Assembly: GCA_963710975.1 (NCBI GenBank)
Contig: CAVQCG010000001.1
Location: 186,001-250,000, forward strand
DNA length: 64,000 nt
Direction: 5' to 3'
From: JBBQXH01 sp963710975
GTDB taxonomy: Bacteria > Actinomycetota > Thermoleophilia > Gaiellales > Gaiellaceae
A program made the position numbers and the translations under genes. The notes under the pieces were generated by a model that saw nothing but the letters and a program-made list of their open reading frames with translations, was not told the DNA's origin and made no database searches. The stretch's first letter is position 1; the number at the start of each line of letters is the position of its first letter. Shown here one piece after another: positions 1 through 8,951 of this stretch.

Positions 1-1
1 C

Positions 2-724
2 CAGATGGTCGGCGGCAACGATCGGCTTCCGCACCGCCTCGCGGAGAACCTCGACGTCCGTCTCGAGCACGTTGTCCGGCTAATCGACTGGTCGGGCTCG
101 CCCGTGGTCGTCGAGACCGACGCTGAGCGGTTCGAGGGCGACGCCCTCGTCCTCGCAGTGCCCGGCCCGCTGACGACCGAGATCGGCTGGGACCCGCCGC
201 TGCCGGCGGAGAAGGTCAGCGCCCTCGTCACGCTGCGCTACGGGACCGGGGCCGGCATGGCCGTCCAGTACAAGGAGCGCAACGCCGTACGGGAAGGGCT
301 GAGAGCCGCGTCGTTCAGCGATCGGACCCCGAGGTGGCTGCTCGACCTCTCCGTCGACCAGCCAGGAGACGCGACGATCGTGACGACCATCCTCAGCGCC
401 GAGTCGGAGCCTCGCAGGGTTGCGGAGGAGGACGTATTGCGCCAGGTCGACACCCAGCTCGAGGAGATCACTCACGGCTCAGTGACGCGCCTCGGAGGCG
501 CGATCGTCAGCTGGACCGACGATCCCTTCGCTCGCTGCATCGCCCGTGCGCCCATCGGCGATCAGCGGGAGACGGTGCTGCGGGAGATCAAGCGACCGCT
601 CCACGATCGGGTGTTCTTCACGGGAGAGCACACGGACGAGCGGCCCGGCCCCGGCGGCATGGAGGGCGCGATCCGCTCGGGCATTCGCGCGGTCGACGAG
701 CTCACGAGCACGCGCGCTGCGTGA
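2..724 (+). CDS. Flavin-containing amine oxidase family protein, C-terminal part
   Basis: This is the last ~240 residues of an FAD-dependent amine oxidase or protoporphyrinogen-oxidase-like enzyme; the 5' end lies outside the window. The reading frame is open from base 2, and the first residues (QMVGGNDRLPHRLAE) match the internal segment that follows the FAD/substrate domain in this family. The C-terminus carries the typical second FAD-binding stretch FFTGEHTDERPGPGGMEGA followed by a helix (IRSGIRAVDEL). Such enzymes oxidise amines to imines with transfer of electrons to FAD and then O2. The stop lies 4 nt before the GTG of the next gene, so the two are probably co-transcribed. The substrate cannot be told. 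Confidence 0.85.
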   Translation, partial: QMVGGNDRLPHRLAENLDVRLEHVVRLIDWSGSPVVVETDAERFEGDALVLAVPGPLTTEIGWDPPLPAEKVSALVTLRYGTGAGMAVQYKERNAVREGLRAASFSDRTPRWLLDLSVDQPGDATIVTTILSAESEPRRVAEEDVLRQVDTQLEEITHGSVTRLGGAIVSWTDDPFARCIARAPIGDQRETVLREIKRPLHDRVFFTGEHTDERPGPGGMEGAIRSGIRAVDELTSTRAA

Positions 725-728
725 CGCG

Positions 729-3116
729 GTGAACGCATCGGGCCCCGAGAGCGCGACCTGGGTCGGGAGGCCCATGCCGAGACTCGAGGACGACGCCCTG
801 CTGCGGGGCGCCGGACAGTACATCGACGACCTCGGGCAGCCACCGGGCACCTGCGATGCGGCCATCCTGCGCTCGCACTACGCGCACGCACGGATCGGCC
901 GCCTCGACACGTCGACGGCCTGCGCCCTTCCAGGTGTCATCGGCGTGCTCACGGGAGCCGACGTTGCCGCCATGTCCCATCCGTTCCGCGCCGGGGTGGA
1001 GAGCCCGATTCCCTACCGGGCGGCAGCTCACGAGGTCGCGCGATACGTGGGCGAGCCCCTCGCCGTCGTCGTCGCACGCGATCGCTACACGGCTGAGGAT
1101 GCTCTCGAGCTGATCGAGGTCGACTACGAGCCCCTCCCGCCGTCCTCGACCTGTTCGAGGCGGCGGACACACCGGAGCTCGTCGCCTCCGAGCGCACGTT
1201 CTCCTACGGAGATCCCGACGGCGCCTTCCTCGCTGCCGACGTCGTCGTCTCCGACCGCTTCGACTTCCACCGCTGGAGCTGCACGCCGATGGAGTGTTAC
1301 GGCGTCGTCGCGGACTGGGACGAGGCCTCGGGCACGCTCACCTCCTGGACGAACTTCCAGGGGCCCTTCACGCTCCACTCGGTCGCGGCCGCCTCGCTCG
1401 GCCTCTCGGGAGCGAAGCTGCGCATCGTCACGCCGCCGAACTCGGGTGGCAGCTTCGGCATCAAGTCGACCGTCTACGTCTACGTCGTGCTGATCGGTCT
1501 AGCCGCCCGGAAGCTCGGCGTCCCGGTGCGCTGGATCGAGGATCGCCTCGAGCACCTCGCGGGGAGCTCGGGTGCGACGGGCCGGAGCACCGGCGTCGAG
1601 GCCGCATTCTCCCGCGACGGCGAGTTGCTCGCGCTGCGCTACGACGCCGTCGAGGACGTGGGCGCCTATGTCCGTGCGCCGGAGCCGGCTGCCCTCTATC
1701 GCATGCACGGGTCGCTCTCAGGGGCCTACTGCGTGCAGAACATTGCGGCACGAAACCGGGTCGTGCTGACCAATCGCTGCCCGACCGGCCTCAACCGCGG
1801 CTTCGGCGGTCCCCAGCTCTACCTCGCGCTCGAGCGGACAATGGCGATCGCAGCGCGCAAGCTCGGCATCGACCCGGCCGAGCTCGCGCGGCGGAACCTC
1901 CTGCAGCCGGAGGCGTTTCCGTACCGGACGCCGTCGGGCAGCCTGTACGACTCGGGCGACTACGAGGCGTGTCTCGACGACGCTCTCGTGCTCAGCCGCT
2001 ACGAGGAGCGGCGTTCCGAGCAGTCGCGCGCGCGGGCGGAGGGTCGGTTGTTCGGGATCGGGCTCGCCTGCGTGGTCGAGCCGTCGATCTCGAACATGGG
2101 CTACATCTCGCTGGCTCGAACCGCCGAGCAGCGTGCCGAGGAGTTGCCGAAGTCGGGGAACTCCGAATCCGCCACGGTTCTCGTCAACCCGGCCGCCGGG
2201 ATCACGGTGCGGATCGGCTCCACCCCGCAGGGCCAGGGACACGCGACGGTCTGCGCCCAGATCGTCGCCGACTGCCTCGGCGTCCACCCGGACGAGGTCG
2301 GGGTCCGCACCGATCTCGACACCGACACCTTCCCGTGGACGGTCTCCTCCGGGAACTACTCGTCGCGCTTCTCCGGGGTCGTCGTCGGATCGGTGCTGGG
2401 CGCAGCCGAGAAGGTCGCGGACAAGGTTCGGGCGATCGCAGCCCATGAGCTCGAGTGCGATGCCGCCGACGTCGAGCTTCGCGATGGACGCGCGATCGTG
2501 CGCGGCTCGCCCGAGCACTCGGTCTCGCTGCGGAGAATCGCAGGCAGGGCACACTGGAATCCCGAGTCGCTCCCGCAGGGGATGGAGCCCGGCCTGCAGG
2601 CGACGGCCGTCTACAGCTCGCCGAACCTCGACGCGCCGGGAGAGGACGATCGGGTGTGTGCATCGGCCGCACACGCGTTCTTCGTCGATGTCGCCGTCGT
2701 CGAGGTCGACCGGGCGACCGGTCAGGCGCACGTGCTCGACTACGCGACCGTGCACGACGCCGGCAGGCTGCTGAATCCCGCTTATCGTCGACGGCCAGGT
2801 CAGGGGCGGTTTCGCGCACGGGATCGGCGCGGCCCTCTTCGAGCGCACGGTCTACGACGAGGAAGGAAACCTGCTCACGGGAAGCTTCATGGACTACCTG
2901 TGCGTGACCGCCCCGGAGCTCCCGCATCTGACCATGGCCCATCGTGAGACGCCCTCACCGTTCACGCCCCTCGGCGCGAAGGGGGTCGGGGACAGCAACT
3001 CCATCAGCGCTCCGGCCGCGATCGCCAACGCGGTCGCGGACGCGCTCGGCAGGGACGATGTCGCACTTCCTCTGACGGCGCCGCGAATCTGGGAGCTCCT
3101 GAACGAGGCGCGGTGA
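729..3116 (+). pseudogene. Xanthine dehydrogenase-family molybdopterin large subunit, two frameshifts
   Basis: Molybdenum hydroxylase large subunit (CoxL/XdhB-like), closely similar along its whole length to the intact paralogue at 18141-20516. It starts at GTG 729. The frame breaks near 1138-1142 (one base missing between ...DYEPLPP and VLDLFEAAD) and again near 2777-2780 (one extra C after ...DAGRLLNP), after which the original frame resumes and ends ...PRIWELLNEAR. Correcting both single bases restores a full ~795-residue protein. The conserved Mo-cofactor segment NRGFGGPQLY is present. At the C-terminus the paralogue has GLGE, whose Glu is the catalytic base in this family, while this copy reads GVGD. 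That Glu-to-Asp change, which is not an indel, favours real decay. It has no FAD or 2Fe-2S subunit gene next to it. Confidence 0.8.
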
Positions 3117-3181
3117 ACTGCGTCGCGTCCCTCGCTCTATAGTCAACCGAGGCGTTCAACTCAGCAAGGGAGGCGTGATCC

Positions 3182-4964
3182 ATGGCCGAGATCCGCGGCA
3201 CAGACCTCGTTGTCGAGTACCTGATCCGAGAGAAGGTGCCCTACCTGTTCGGCTACGCGGGCCACGGCGCCGTGGGCCTCCTGGACGGAGTCCACGACCG
3301 GCAGGACGAGATCAAGGTGGTGTTTCCACGGATCGAGACCGGCGCCGGCTACATGGCCGATGCCTACTACCGCGCATCCGGTGACCTGATTCCCGTCTAC
3401 ACGTCCACCGGCCCCGGCCCGATGCTGCTGACTGCCGCCATCTCGAATGCGTTCTACGACTCGTCCGCGTTCATCGCGATCACCGGCCAGGTGGCGACGA
3501 GCCAGTACGACTCGGGAGCGCTCCAGGAGGAGAACCGCCACTACCAGGCCGACTTCCCGAGCATCGCCAAGGTGATCACGAAGCGCAGCTTCCAGGCGCA
3601 CTCGGTCGAGGACATCTCGAAGTTCCTGCCGAAGGCCTTCAAGCTGGCGAGGACGGGGCGGCCCGGGCCGGTTCACCTGGACATCCCCTACGACCTCTGG
3701 GTCACCACCGCCGACGTCGAGGTGCCCGAGCCCGAGGAGCGCTCCACGATGCTCAACTGGCGCACGCCCGGATCGCCCGAGGCCGTCGAGCGCGCCCTGC
3801 AGATGCTGCTGAAGGCCCGGAGGCCGCTGATCCTCGCGGGCGGCGGCGTCATCTGCTCCGACGCGAGCGTCGACCTCGCCGCGTTCGCCGAGCACGTGAA
3901 CGTCCCGGTCTACTCGAGCTTCATGGGCAAGGGGGCGCTCTCGGCGGAACACCCGCTGCACCTCGGCATCGCCGGCTGCTGGGGCGAGTACCCGGCAACC
4001 GAGGCGACCCGGAACGCCGATGTGATCCTCGCGCTCGGCTGCCGCTTCTCCGACATCCACTGCTCGTCCTGGGTGCCCGGGATACACGTACAACATCCCG
4101 CCGACGAAGCTGATCCACGTCGACATCGATCCGCAGGAGATCGGCCGGAACTACCCGACGGAGATCGGGATCGTCGGCGATGCGCGCGAGGTCCTTCGCC
4201 AGCTCCTCGAGCTCGCGGAGCGTCTCGGCCCGAAGCGTGAACGATCTCCGTGGCACGACCAGGTCGAGGGCTACAAGGAGGAATGGACGAACTTCATCGA
4301 GCCCGAAAAAGCCTCGAGCGAGGTACCGATCGACCCACGGCGAGCGATCGGAGAGCTCCGCAAGGCCGCGCCGAAGGACACGCTGATGATCACCGATACG
4401 GGGAACCACCAGACGTGGGTCGAGCAGTACTGGGACGCCTACGAGCCGAGGTCGGTATTCACGCCCGGCGGCTTCGCCGGCATGGGCTTCGGAACCTACG
4501 GCGTGCTCGGAATGAAGCTCGCGAAGCCCGAGCGGCAGGCGATCTGCGTCACGAGCGACGGCAGCTTCATGATGTTCCCGGGAGCGGTCGCGACCGCGAA
4601 CGAGTACGACATCCCCGCCGTCTGGGTGATCCTCAACAACTACACGATCGGCGTGATCCGCGATCTCCAGCGCTTCTACATGGACGGACGCGAGATCGGG
4701 ACGAGCTTCATCAAGCACTCGACCGGTGAGTTCTGGAACCCCGACTTCGTGAAGATGGCCGAGGCGATGGGCGCCGGCGGCATCACGGTCGAGCAGCCCG
4801 GCGATCTGGCGGACGCGTTCGCGACGGCGCTCGCGGCCGGGAAGCCCTACGTCGTCGACGTCCGCGTCAACCGGGACACAGCCGTGCCGCTCATCGGCAC
4901 GTGGAAGTTCCCGCCGATCCAGCAGGCGGAGCCGACGTTCGGAAAGCGCCTCGTCCTCACCTAG
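3182..4964 (+). CDS. Thiamine-diphosphate enzyme, acetolactate-synthase-like (apparent frameshift)
   Basis: A ~594-residue ThDP enzyme of the acetolactate synthase / sulfoacetaldehyde acetyltransferase superfamily. N-terminal PYR domain with the conserved catalytic Glu (RIETGAGYMADAY), central domain (LILAGGGVICSDA...), and C-terminal PP domain with the ThDP motif SDGSFMMFPG...ILNN. The start ATG 3182 follows a good ribosome site (AAGGGAGGCGTGATCC). The frame breaks at the GGG at 4079-4081: dropping one G converts WVPG-IHVQH to WVPGYTYNIPPTKLIHVDIDP, which is standard for the family and runs to the TAG at 4962. It is either an assembly indel or a recent pseudogene. Substrate unknown; the neighbourhood of a molybdenum hydroxylase suggests catabolism rather than branched-chain amino acid synthesis. 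Confidence 0.8.
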
Positions 4965-4968
4965 ACCG

Positions 4969-6051
4969 CTGCGCTACTACCCCCTCACCGCGATCGTCGA
5001 CCAGGAGCGCCTCGTGCGGGCGCTCCTCGTCAACGCCGTCAACCCGGCGATCGGCGGTCTCCTGATCGAGGGTCCGAGCGGAACCGGGAAGTCGACCGCA
5101 GTCAGGGGACTCGCGGAGCTCCTGCCCGAGATCGAGGTCGTTGCCGACTGTCCGTTCGGGTGCGCGCCTTCCGATCCATGCGGTTCGTGCCTCGACCGGA
5201 TGGCACGCGGCGAGACCCTGGCCGCCGCGACGCGTCCTGTCCGGATCGTCAACCTGCCACTGAACGCCACCGAGGACCGCGTCGCCGGGACGATCGACAT
5301 CGCGCAGGCTCTCCGCGAGGGAATCCGAGCCCTCGAGCCCGGGCTCCTTGCCGAGGCAAACAGGGGAATCCTCTACGTGGACGAGATCAACCTGCTCGAT
5401 GACCATCTCGGGGACGTCCTGCTCGACGCGGCGGCGCTCGGGGTCAACATCGTCGAGCGTGAAGGGATCTCGATTACCCATCCGGCCCGGTTCCTGCTCG
5501 TCGGCACGATGAACCCCGAGGAGGGCGAGCTGCGGCCCCAGCTCGCCGACCGGCTCGGGCTCAGAGTCAAGGTCGAGCCCGTCGTCGACGTTCGCCGGCG
5601 GGCCGAGATCATCCGTCGGCGCGAGGCGTTCACGGAGGATCCGGAGCAGTTCCAGGCGGCCTTCGCGGCCGACCAGCTCGCCGCGGCGGACGAGCTTCGC
5701 CGCGCGCAGGTCTCGCTCGCCGCCGTCCGCGTACCCGAGCCGCTCTACGAGGCCATCGCGGGCATGGTCCTGCGGGTCGGAGCGGCGAGCCACCGCGCCG
5801 ACGTGACGGTGCTCCAGTGCGCCAAGGCGCTCGCCGCGCTCGCCGGACGTGAGACCGTCGAGCCCGGCGACATCGTCGACGCTGGGGAGCTCGCTCTCGG
5901 CCACCGGCTGCAGCTCGACCCGTTCGCACCGGTGTCAGAGCTCACGAGGCTGGAGCTCGAGCGCGCGCTCGAGGACGTTCTCTCCATCGGGGTCGACGAA
6001 AAAAAAGTCCTCCGGGTGGCGAGCCCGGGACACTCGCCACCGTCGACCTGA
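4969..6051 (+). CDS. ChlI/BchI-like AAA+ ATPase (zero-frame product of chlD-type gene)
   Basis: Zero-frame product of a chelatase-type gene, about 360 residues, the size of a stand-alone small (I) chelatase subunit. Walker A is GPSGTGKST, Walker B ILYVDEINLLDDH, followed by the sensor segment VGTMNPEEGELRPQLADR and the helical lid. The family N-terminus (YYPLTAIVDQERLVRALL) lies upstream of the first GTG (5014), and the only plausible initiator is CTG 4969, four bases after the previous gene's stop, so translation may depend on coupling. After two Lys codons inside an A8 run the zero frame continues for 16 residues to TGA 6049-6051. ATP hydrolysis by such I subunits drives metal insertion by chelatase complexes. 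The metal or client here is unknown. Confidence 0.75.
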   Translation: MRYYPLTAIVDQERLVRALLVNAVNPAIGGLLIEGPSGTGKSTAVRGLAELLPEIEVVADCPFGCAPSDPCGSCLDRMARGETLAAATRPVRIVNLPLNATEDRVAGTIDIAQALREGIRALEPGLLAEANRGILYVDEINLLDDHLGDVLLDAAALGVNIVEREGISITHPARFLLVGTMNPEEGELRPQLADRLGLRVKVEPVVDVRRRAEIIRRREAFTEDPEQFQAAFAADQLAAADELRRAQVSLAAVRVPEPLYEAIAGMVLRVGAASHRADVTVLQCAKALAALAGRETVEPGDIVDAGELALGHRLQLDPFAPVSELTRLELERALEDVLSIGVDEKKVLRVASPGHSPPST

Positions 6052-6884
6052 TCGAGGGAACGCCGTCCGTCGCCGAGGTCGAGGCAAACGCGGCTGCGGT
6101 TTTCGGACGACCCGCTCGGCGGGACTCGGTCGAGCGAGCGGGGATCGGACGGCGAGCGCGCTCGCTCGTCAGCCTGCGCAAGGGAAAGTACGCGCGCCAC
6201 CGGATGACCGGTCGATCGAGCGATCTCGCGCTCGACGCGACGATCCGGGCGGCCGCGCTGCGGCGCCGGACGACGATCGAGCTCGAGGACCTCCGCCGCA
6301 AGATTCGCGAGCACCGCTCGCCCTTCGCGGTGTGCTTCGTCGTCGACAACAGCTATTCCGTCCAGGCCGAGCGCATGGTCGAGAAGGTGAAGGGGTTGAC
6401 GCTGCGTCTGCTCGAGGACGCAACGCACCGCGGTGATCGCGTTGCCCTCGTCGCCTTCAAGGGAGGTGTCCCCGAGGCGACGGTCGCGCTCCCGTTGACG
6501 CGTAGCCTGGTCCGCGCGGTGGGGCAGCTCGAGCGGATTCCGCTGTCGGGCCGCACGCCGCTAGCGGATGCCCTCCTGCGCGCTCGGCGGCTGCTCCGCC
6601 AGGAGCTGGTCAGGCATCCGAACGCCTTTCCACTGGTCGTCTGTGTGACCGACGGGCTCCCGACCGTGCCGCTCAGGATGGGCGGCGATCCGCTCGATGA
6701 CGCGCTCGCCGAGGCCCGTGCGCTCCGCCTGGCGCGAATCGGGCTCGTGGTGGCGGATGCAACCTCGCGCGAGGACCACACGAAGAGCTGCGGTCCCGCC
6801 CTCGCCGCAGCAGCGGGAGGACTCCACCTCGACTTCGACGAGCTGACGAGCGGTGCGCTCGAGTCGCTCATGGCGGTCGAGTGA
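4969..6884 (+). CDS. Chelatase ID fusion (AAA+ ATPase - vWA), read by -1 frameshift at A8
   Basis: The same gene read through a -1 shift at 6000-6006 gives a ~638-residue AAA+/von Willebrand A protein like the medium (D) subunit of Mg- or Co-chelatase. In the -1 frame the linker is ...KKSPPGGEPG TLATVDLIEGTP..., then a basic segment (GRRARSLVSLRKGKYARHR) typical of ChlD, then a vWA domain with a complete MIDAS: DNSYS (DxSxS), SGRTPL and VTDGLP. No stop interrupts the -1 frame from 6006 to 6882. The arrangement fits the known group of chlD genes in which frameshifting lets one gene make both the I-like and the D subunit. An alternative is a separate vWA gene starting at ATG 6204, or a sequencing indel in A8. 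The downstream gene overlaps its stop by 4 nt. Confidence 0.75.
6000..6041 (+). promoter_or_regulatory. Candidate -1 programmed ribosomal frameshift signal
   Basis: Slippery heptamer A AAA AAA at 6000-6006 lies inside an A8 run (5999-6006), with zero-frame codons AAA AAA at 6001-6006. An 8-nt spacer follows, then a perfect 9-bp stem (GGTGGCGAG at 6015-6023, CTCGCCACC at 6033-6041) with a 9-nt loop. A weak purine stretch (GGGG, 5989-5992) precedes it. The zero-frame stop is 8 nt past the stem. Spacing and stem strength match classical -1 frameshift stimulators. RNA polymerase slippage on A8 would give the same products. Confidence 0.7.
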
Positions 6885-7537
6885 CCGTGGACGCGTTGGC
6901 CGCCGTCGAGCGGCTTGCAAGCGAGGGCCAGCGCGAGGCGCTGGCTGCGCTCGAAGCCCATGTGGATCCCCGCATCGAGCTCGTTCCGTCCGAGGCCTCC
7001 AGGGTGCTCCTCGAACGCGACGGCCTGCTGGCGCTGCCGGCCGAGGGGATTCGCACAGCCCTCGCGCAGCTCGCGGCCGACGAGACGATCGAGTGGGCGA
7101 GCCAGACCGTGACGTGGGGAGCGGTTCTCAGCGGTTTCGCGGGTCACTGCCGTGACGAGCTCGACGACGTGGACGTAGTCGAGGAGGAGCGAGCCCGGCT
7201 CGTTGCGCGCTGGAGGCGCGAGACCAGCCTGATCGAGCTGCGAACGGGTTTCGTCGAGTGCGCCAAGCTCGCCACGGAGACTCCGACGATGCTCCTCGGC
7301 GACATCGACCGGGATCTCGACACGCTCGTCGAGTCATTCGCGTCTGACGTGGCGCTCCGGAGCCGGCTGGCCGTGATCGACCTCCGCCGCCTCGAGAAGA
7401 TCAATGCCGTCAGGTCGAGCGTCTTCGTGTACTTCGAGTGGTTCCTGCGCGACGCCTATGGCGTCAAGCTCCTGCCCGCTCCGGCGTTCACGCAGGGCCT
7501 GATCAACCGCGGCATCATCTCGCTCGGATTCGGCTAG
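6881..7537 (+). CDS. Hypothetical protein coupled to the chelatase-like gene
   Basis: A 218-residue, acidic, mainly helical protein that I do not recognise. It starts at GTG 6881, overlapping the vWA gene's stop by 4 nt, so it is translationally coupled to the AAA+/vWA gene and probably acts with it. The first ~100 residues look like a small helical module (AAVERLASEGQREALAAL...). The second half has repeated Arg/Glu-rich helices and ends with a hydrophobic patch (GLINRGIISLGFG). No signal peptide, membrane segment or metal motif is evident. It could be a partner or client adaptor of the ATPase, by analogy with accessory proteins next to MoxR/vWA pairs, but this is only context. It overlaps the convergent next gene by 23 nt. 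Confidence 0.6.
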   Translation: MTVDALAAVERLASEGQREALAALEAHVDPRIELVPSEASRVLLERDGLLALPAEGIRTALAQLAADETIEWASQTVTWGAVLSGFAGHCRDELDDVDVVEEERARLVARWRRETSLIELRTGFVECAKLATETPTMLLGDIDRDLDTLVESFASDVALRSRLAVIDLRRLEKINAVRSSVFVYFEWFLRDAYGVKLLPAPAFTQGLINRGIISLGFG

Positions 7538-8399
7538 CGGCCCCGTCCCAGCGCCAGGCCGCATCGTCCCCCTGAAGACGGACGCCTCCGAGCCAGCGGT
7601 CGATCCCGTTCAGTCGCACCGCGTCCTCGTGTCCCGCGAGCACGGCGCGTCCGGCCGGAGTCAGATCGACGACGTCGCCCGTGTCGGTGATGAGCGGCAC
7701 CTCGACGTCGCGGAGACGATCGAGCTGGAGCCAGACCGCGCTATCGCCCATGAACGGTCGCTCCTCGGCGTCCGCCTGCGCCCGGAAGATCTCTGCGCGC
7801 GTCCGGGCGCCGGCCGCGATTGCCCGAAGGATCGTCCGCTCGGTACGGGAGAGGCCGTCCTCGAGGGCCGGGAACTGCTCGAGGTGGCGGACGAGGGCGG
7901 GACCGAGGAACGGCAGAGCGTCCGTGTCGCCCGCCAGCACCTCCTCGATCGCGGTCGGTGCGAGCGCACGGAACGCCTCCCAGGCCTTCCTTCCGAGCCG
8001 CTCCTGCTCGGGCGTGACCCGTTCCCGCGGCGCCGCGAGGTTCGGCGGACCGGCCGGCTCACCGATGTCCACCAGCCAGGCCGGGCGCCCGCGGAGACGG
8101 TCGAGCACCTGCAGGAGCTGGAGCTGGTCGTAAAGGTCGCGCTCGAACCAGAGAACCAGCTCATCGGCGTCGCGAACTGCGTCGTCGCGGTCGCGCATCT
8201 CGGCGAGGGCGAGTTCCTCGTCCACCCAGCCGCAGGACGCGAGGAACCGCGCCCTGACGAAACGCAAGCCGCTGACGGTCAGCGCCCCTGGAACGGGCCC
8301 CTCGTGCAGGACATCTCGCCACGGGACGACCGCCTCCTCGCCGATCAGGCCTGCTACCACGTCACCGTTCGTGACGTGGAGCGGCGGGGCTCCCGTCAC
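7515..8399 (-). CDS. DUF1835 domain protein
   Basis: A 294-residue protein beginning with the DUF1835 signature (LHVTNGDVVAGLIGE...PWRDVLHEGPVP), followed by a central region (DELVLWFERDLYDQLQLLQVL) and a C-terminal winged-helix-like segment (LSRTERTILRAIAAGARTRAEIF...). DUF1835 proteins have no established biochemical role that I know. The start ATG overlaps the stop of the upstream VOC gene by 4 nt (ATGA), so the VOC protein and this one are translated together. Confidence 0.75.
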   Translation of the reverse strand: MTGAPPLHVTNGDVVAGLIGEEAVVPWRDVLHEGPVPGALTVSGLRFVRARFLASCGWVDEELALAEMRDRDDAVRDADELVLWFERDLYDQLQLLQVLDRLRGRPAWLVDIGEPAGPPNLAAPRERVTPEQERLGRKAWEAFRALAPTAIEEVLAGDTDALPFLGPALVRHLEQFPALEDGLSRTERTILRAIAAGARTRAEIFRAQADAEERPFMGDSAVWLQLDRLRDVEVPLITDTGDVVDLTPAGRAVLAGHEDAVRLNGIDRWLGGVRLQGDDAAWRWDGAASRIRAR

Positions 8400-8887
8400 C
8401 CGCCGGACGGCTCGCGCAGGTGCAGGAAGAGGGTTGCTCGCCGGTTCTCCTCGTCCTGCGGGAAGACGTCCGCGAGCAGCTTCAACCGGTCGCCGAAGAG
8501 CGACCTGTCGAGCGTCGTGACATCCGGATGGTCGATCTCGACCAGGTTTCCGCCCGGATCCCGGAAGTACATCTGAACGGCGCCGTCGGGCATCTCGTAC
8601 ATCGAGAAGAAGAAGCCGTCCTCCGCAATCAGCATGCCGCGCTCTTCGAGCCTTCGGTAGACGCCCTCGAAGTCGTCGACCTCGAGCCCGAGATGGTGGT
8701 TCCCACCGATCGGAGTGCCTGTCTGGAAGAGATGGAGCTGAACGTCCCCGAGCCTGAGCCAGTAGACCGGGAAGCCGAAGTTCGGAGCGGGCACGCGCTC
8801 CATCCCGAGGACGTTCTCGTAGAACTCTGCCGAGGCCTCGATGTCGTCAGCCTGGATGCTCACGTGGTTCAGGCGAGTGGCGCGCAT
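8396..8887 (-). CDS. VOC-family (glyoxalase/bleomycin-resistance fold) protein
   Basis: A 163-residue vicinal-oxygen-chelate protein. It has the two beta-alpha-beta-beta-beta modules: LNHVSIQADDIEASAEFYENVLGM at the N-terminus, and HHLGLEVDDFEGVYRRLEERGM with FRDPGGNLVEIDHPD in the second half. His in LNHVSI, His in HHLGLEV and Glu in NLVEI are the usual metal-binding positions. The start was set at ATG 8887, directly before the conserved N-terminal strand; longer frames upstream have no family similarity. It is divergent from the LarA-like gene, sharing a 64-bp gap. The substrate is unknown; the family includes lyases, isomerases and dioxygenases. Confidence 0.8.
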   Translation of the reverse strand: MRATRLNHVSIQADDIEASAEFYENVLGMERVPAPNFGFPVYWLRLGDVQLHLFQTGTPIGGNHHLGLEVDDFEGVYRRLEERGMLIAEDGFFFSMYEMPDGAVQMYFRDPGGNLVEIDHPDVTTLDRSLFGDRLKLLADVFPQDEENRRATLFLHLREPSGG

Positions 8888-8951
8888 CGCGACATGGTAA
8901 CCCGCTAGCCTCCCGCGGAGAGACCTGGCGATGACCCGAGAGGGAGGCACG

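Noticed and set aside
4079..4081. Programmed frameshift in the ThDP enzyme gene
   Set aside because: Only a GGG run, no slippery heptamer and no hairpin at suitable spacing; a +1 indel is simpler.
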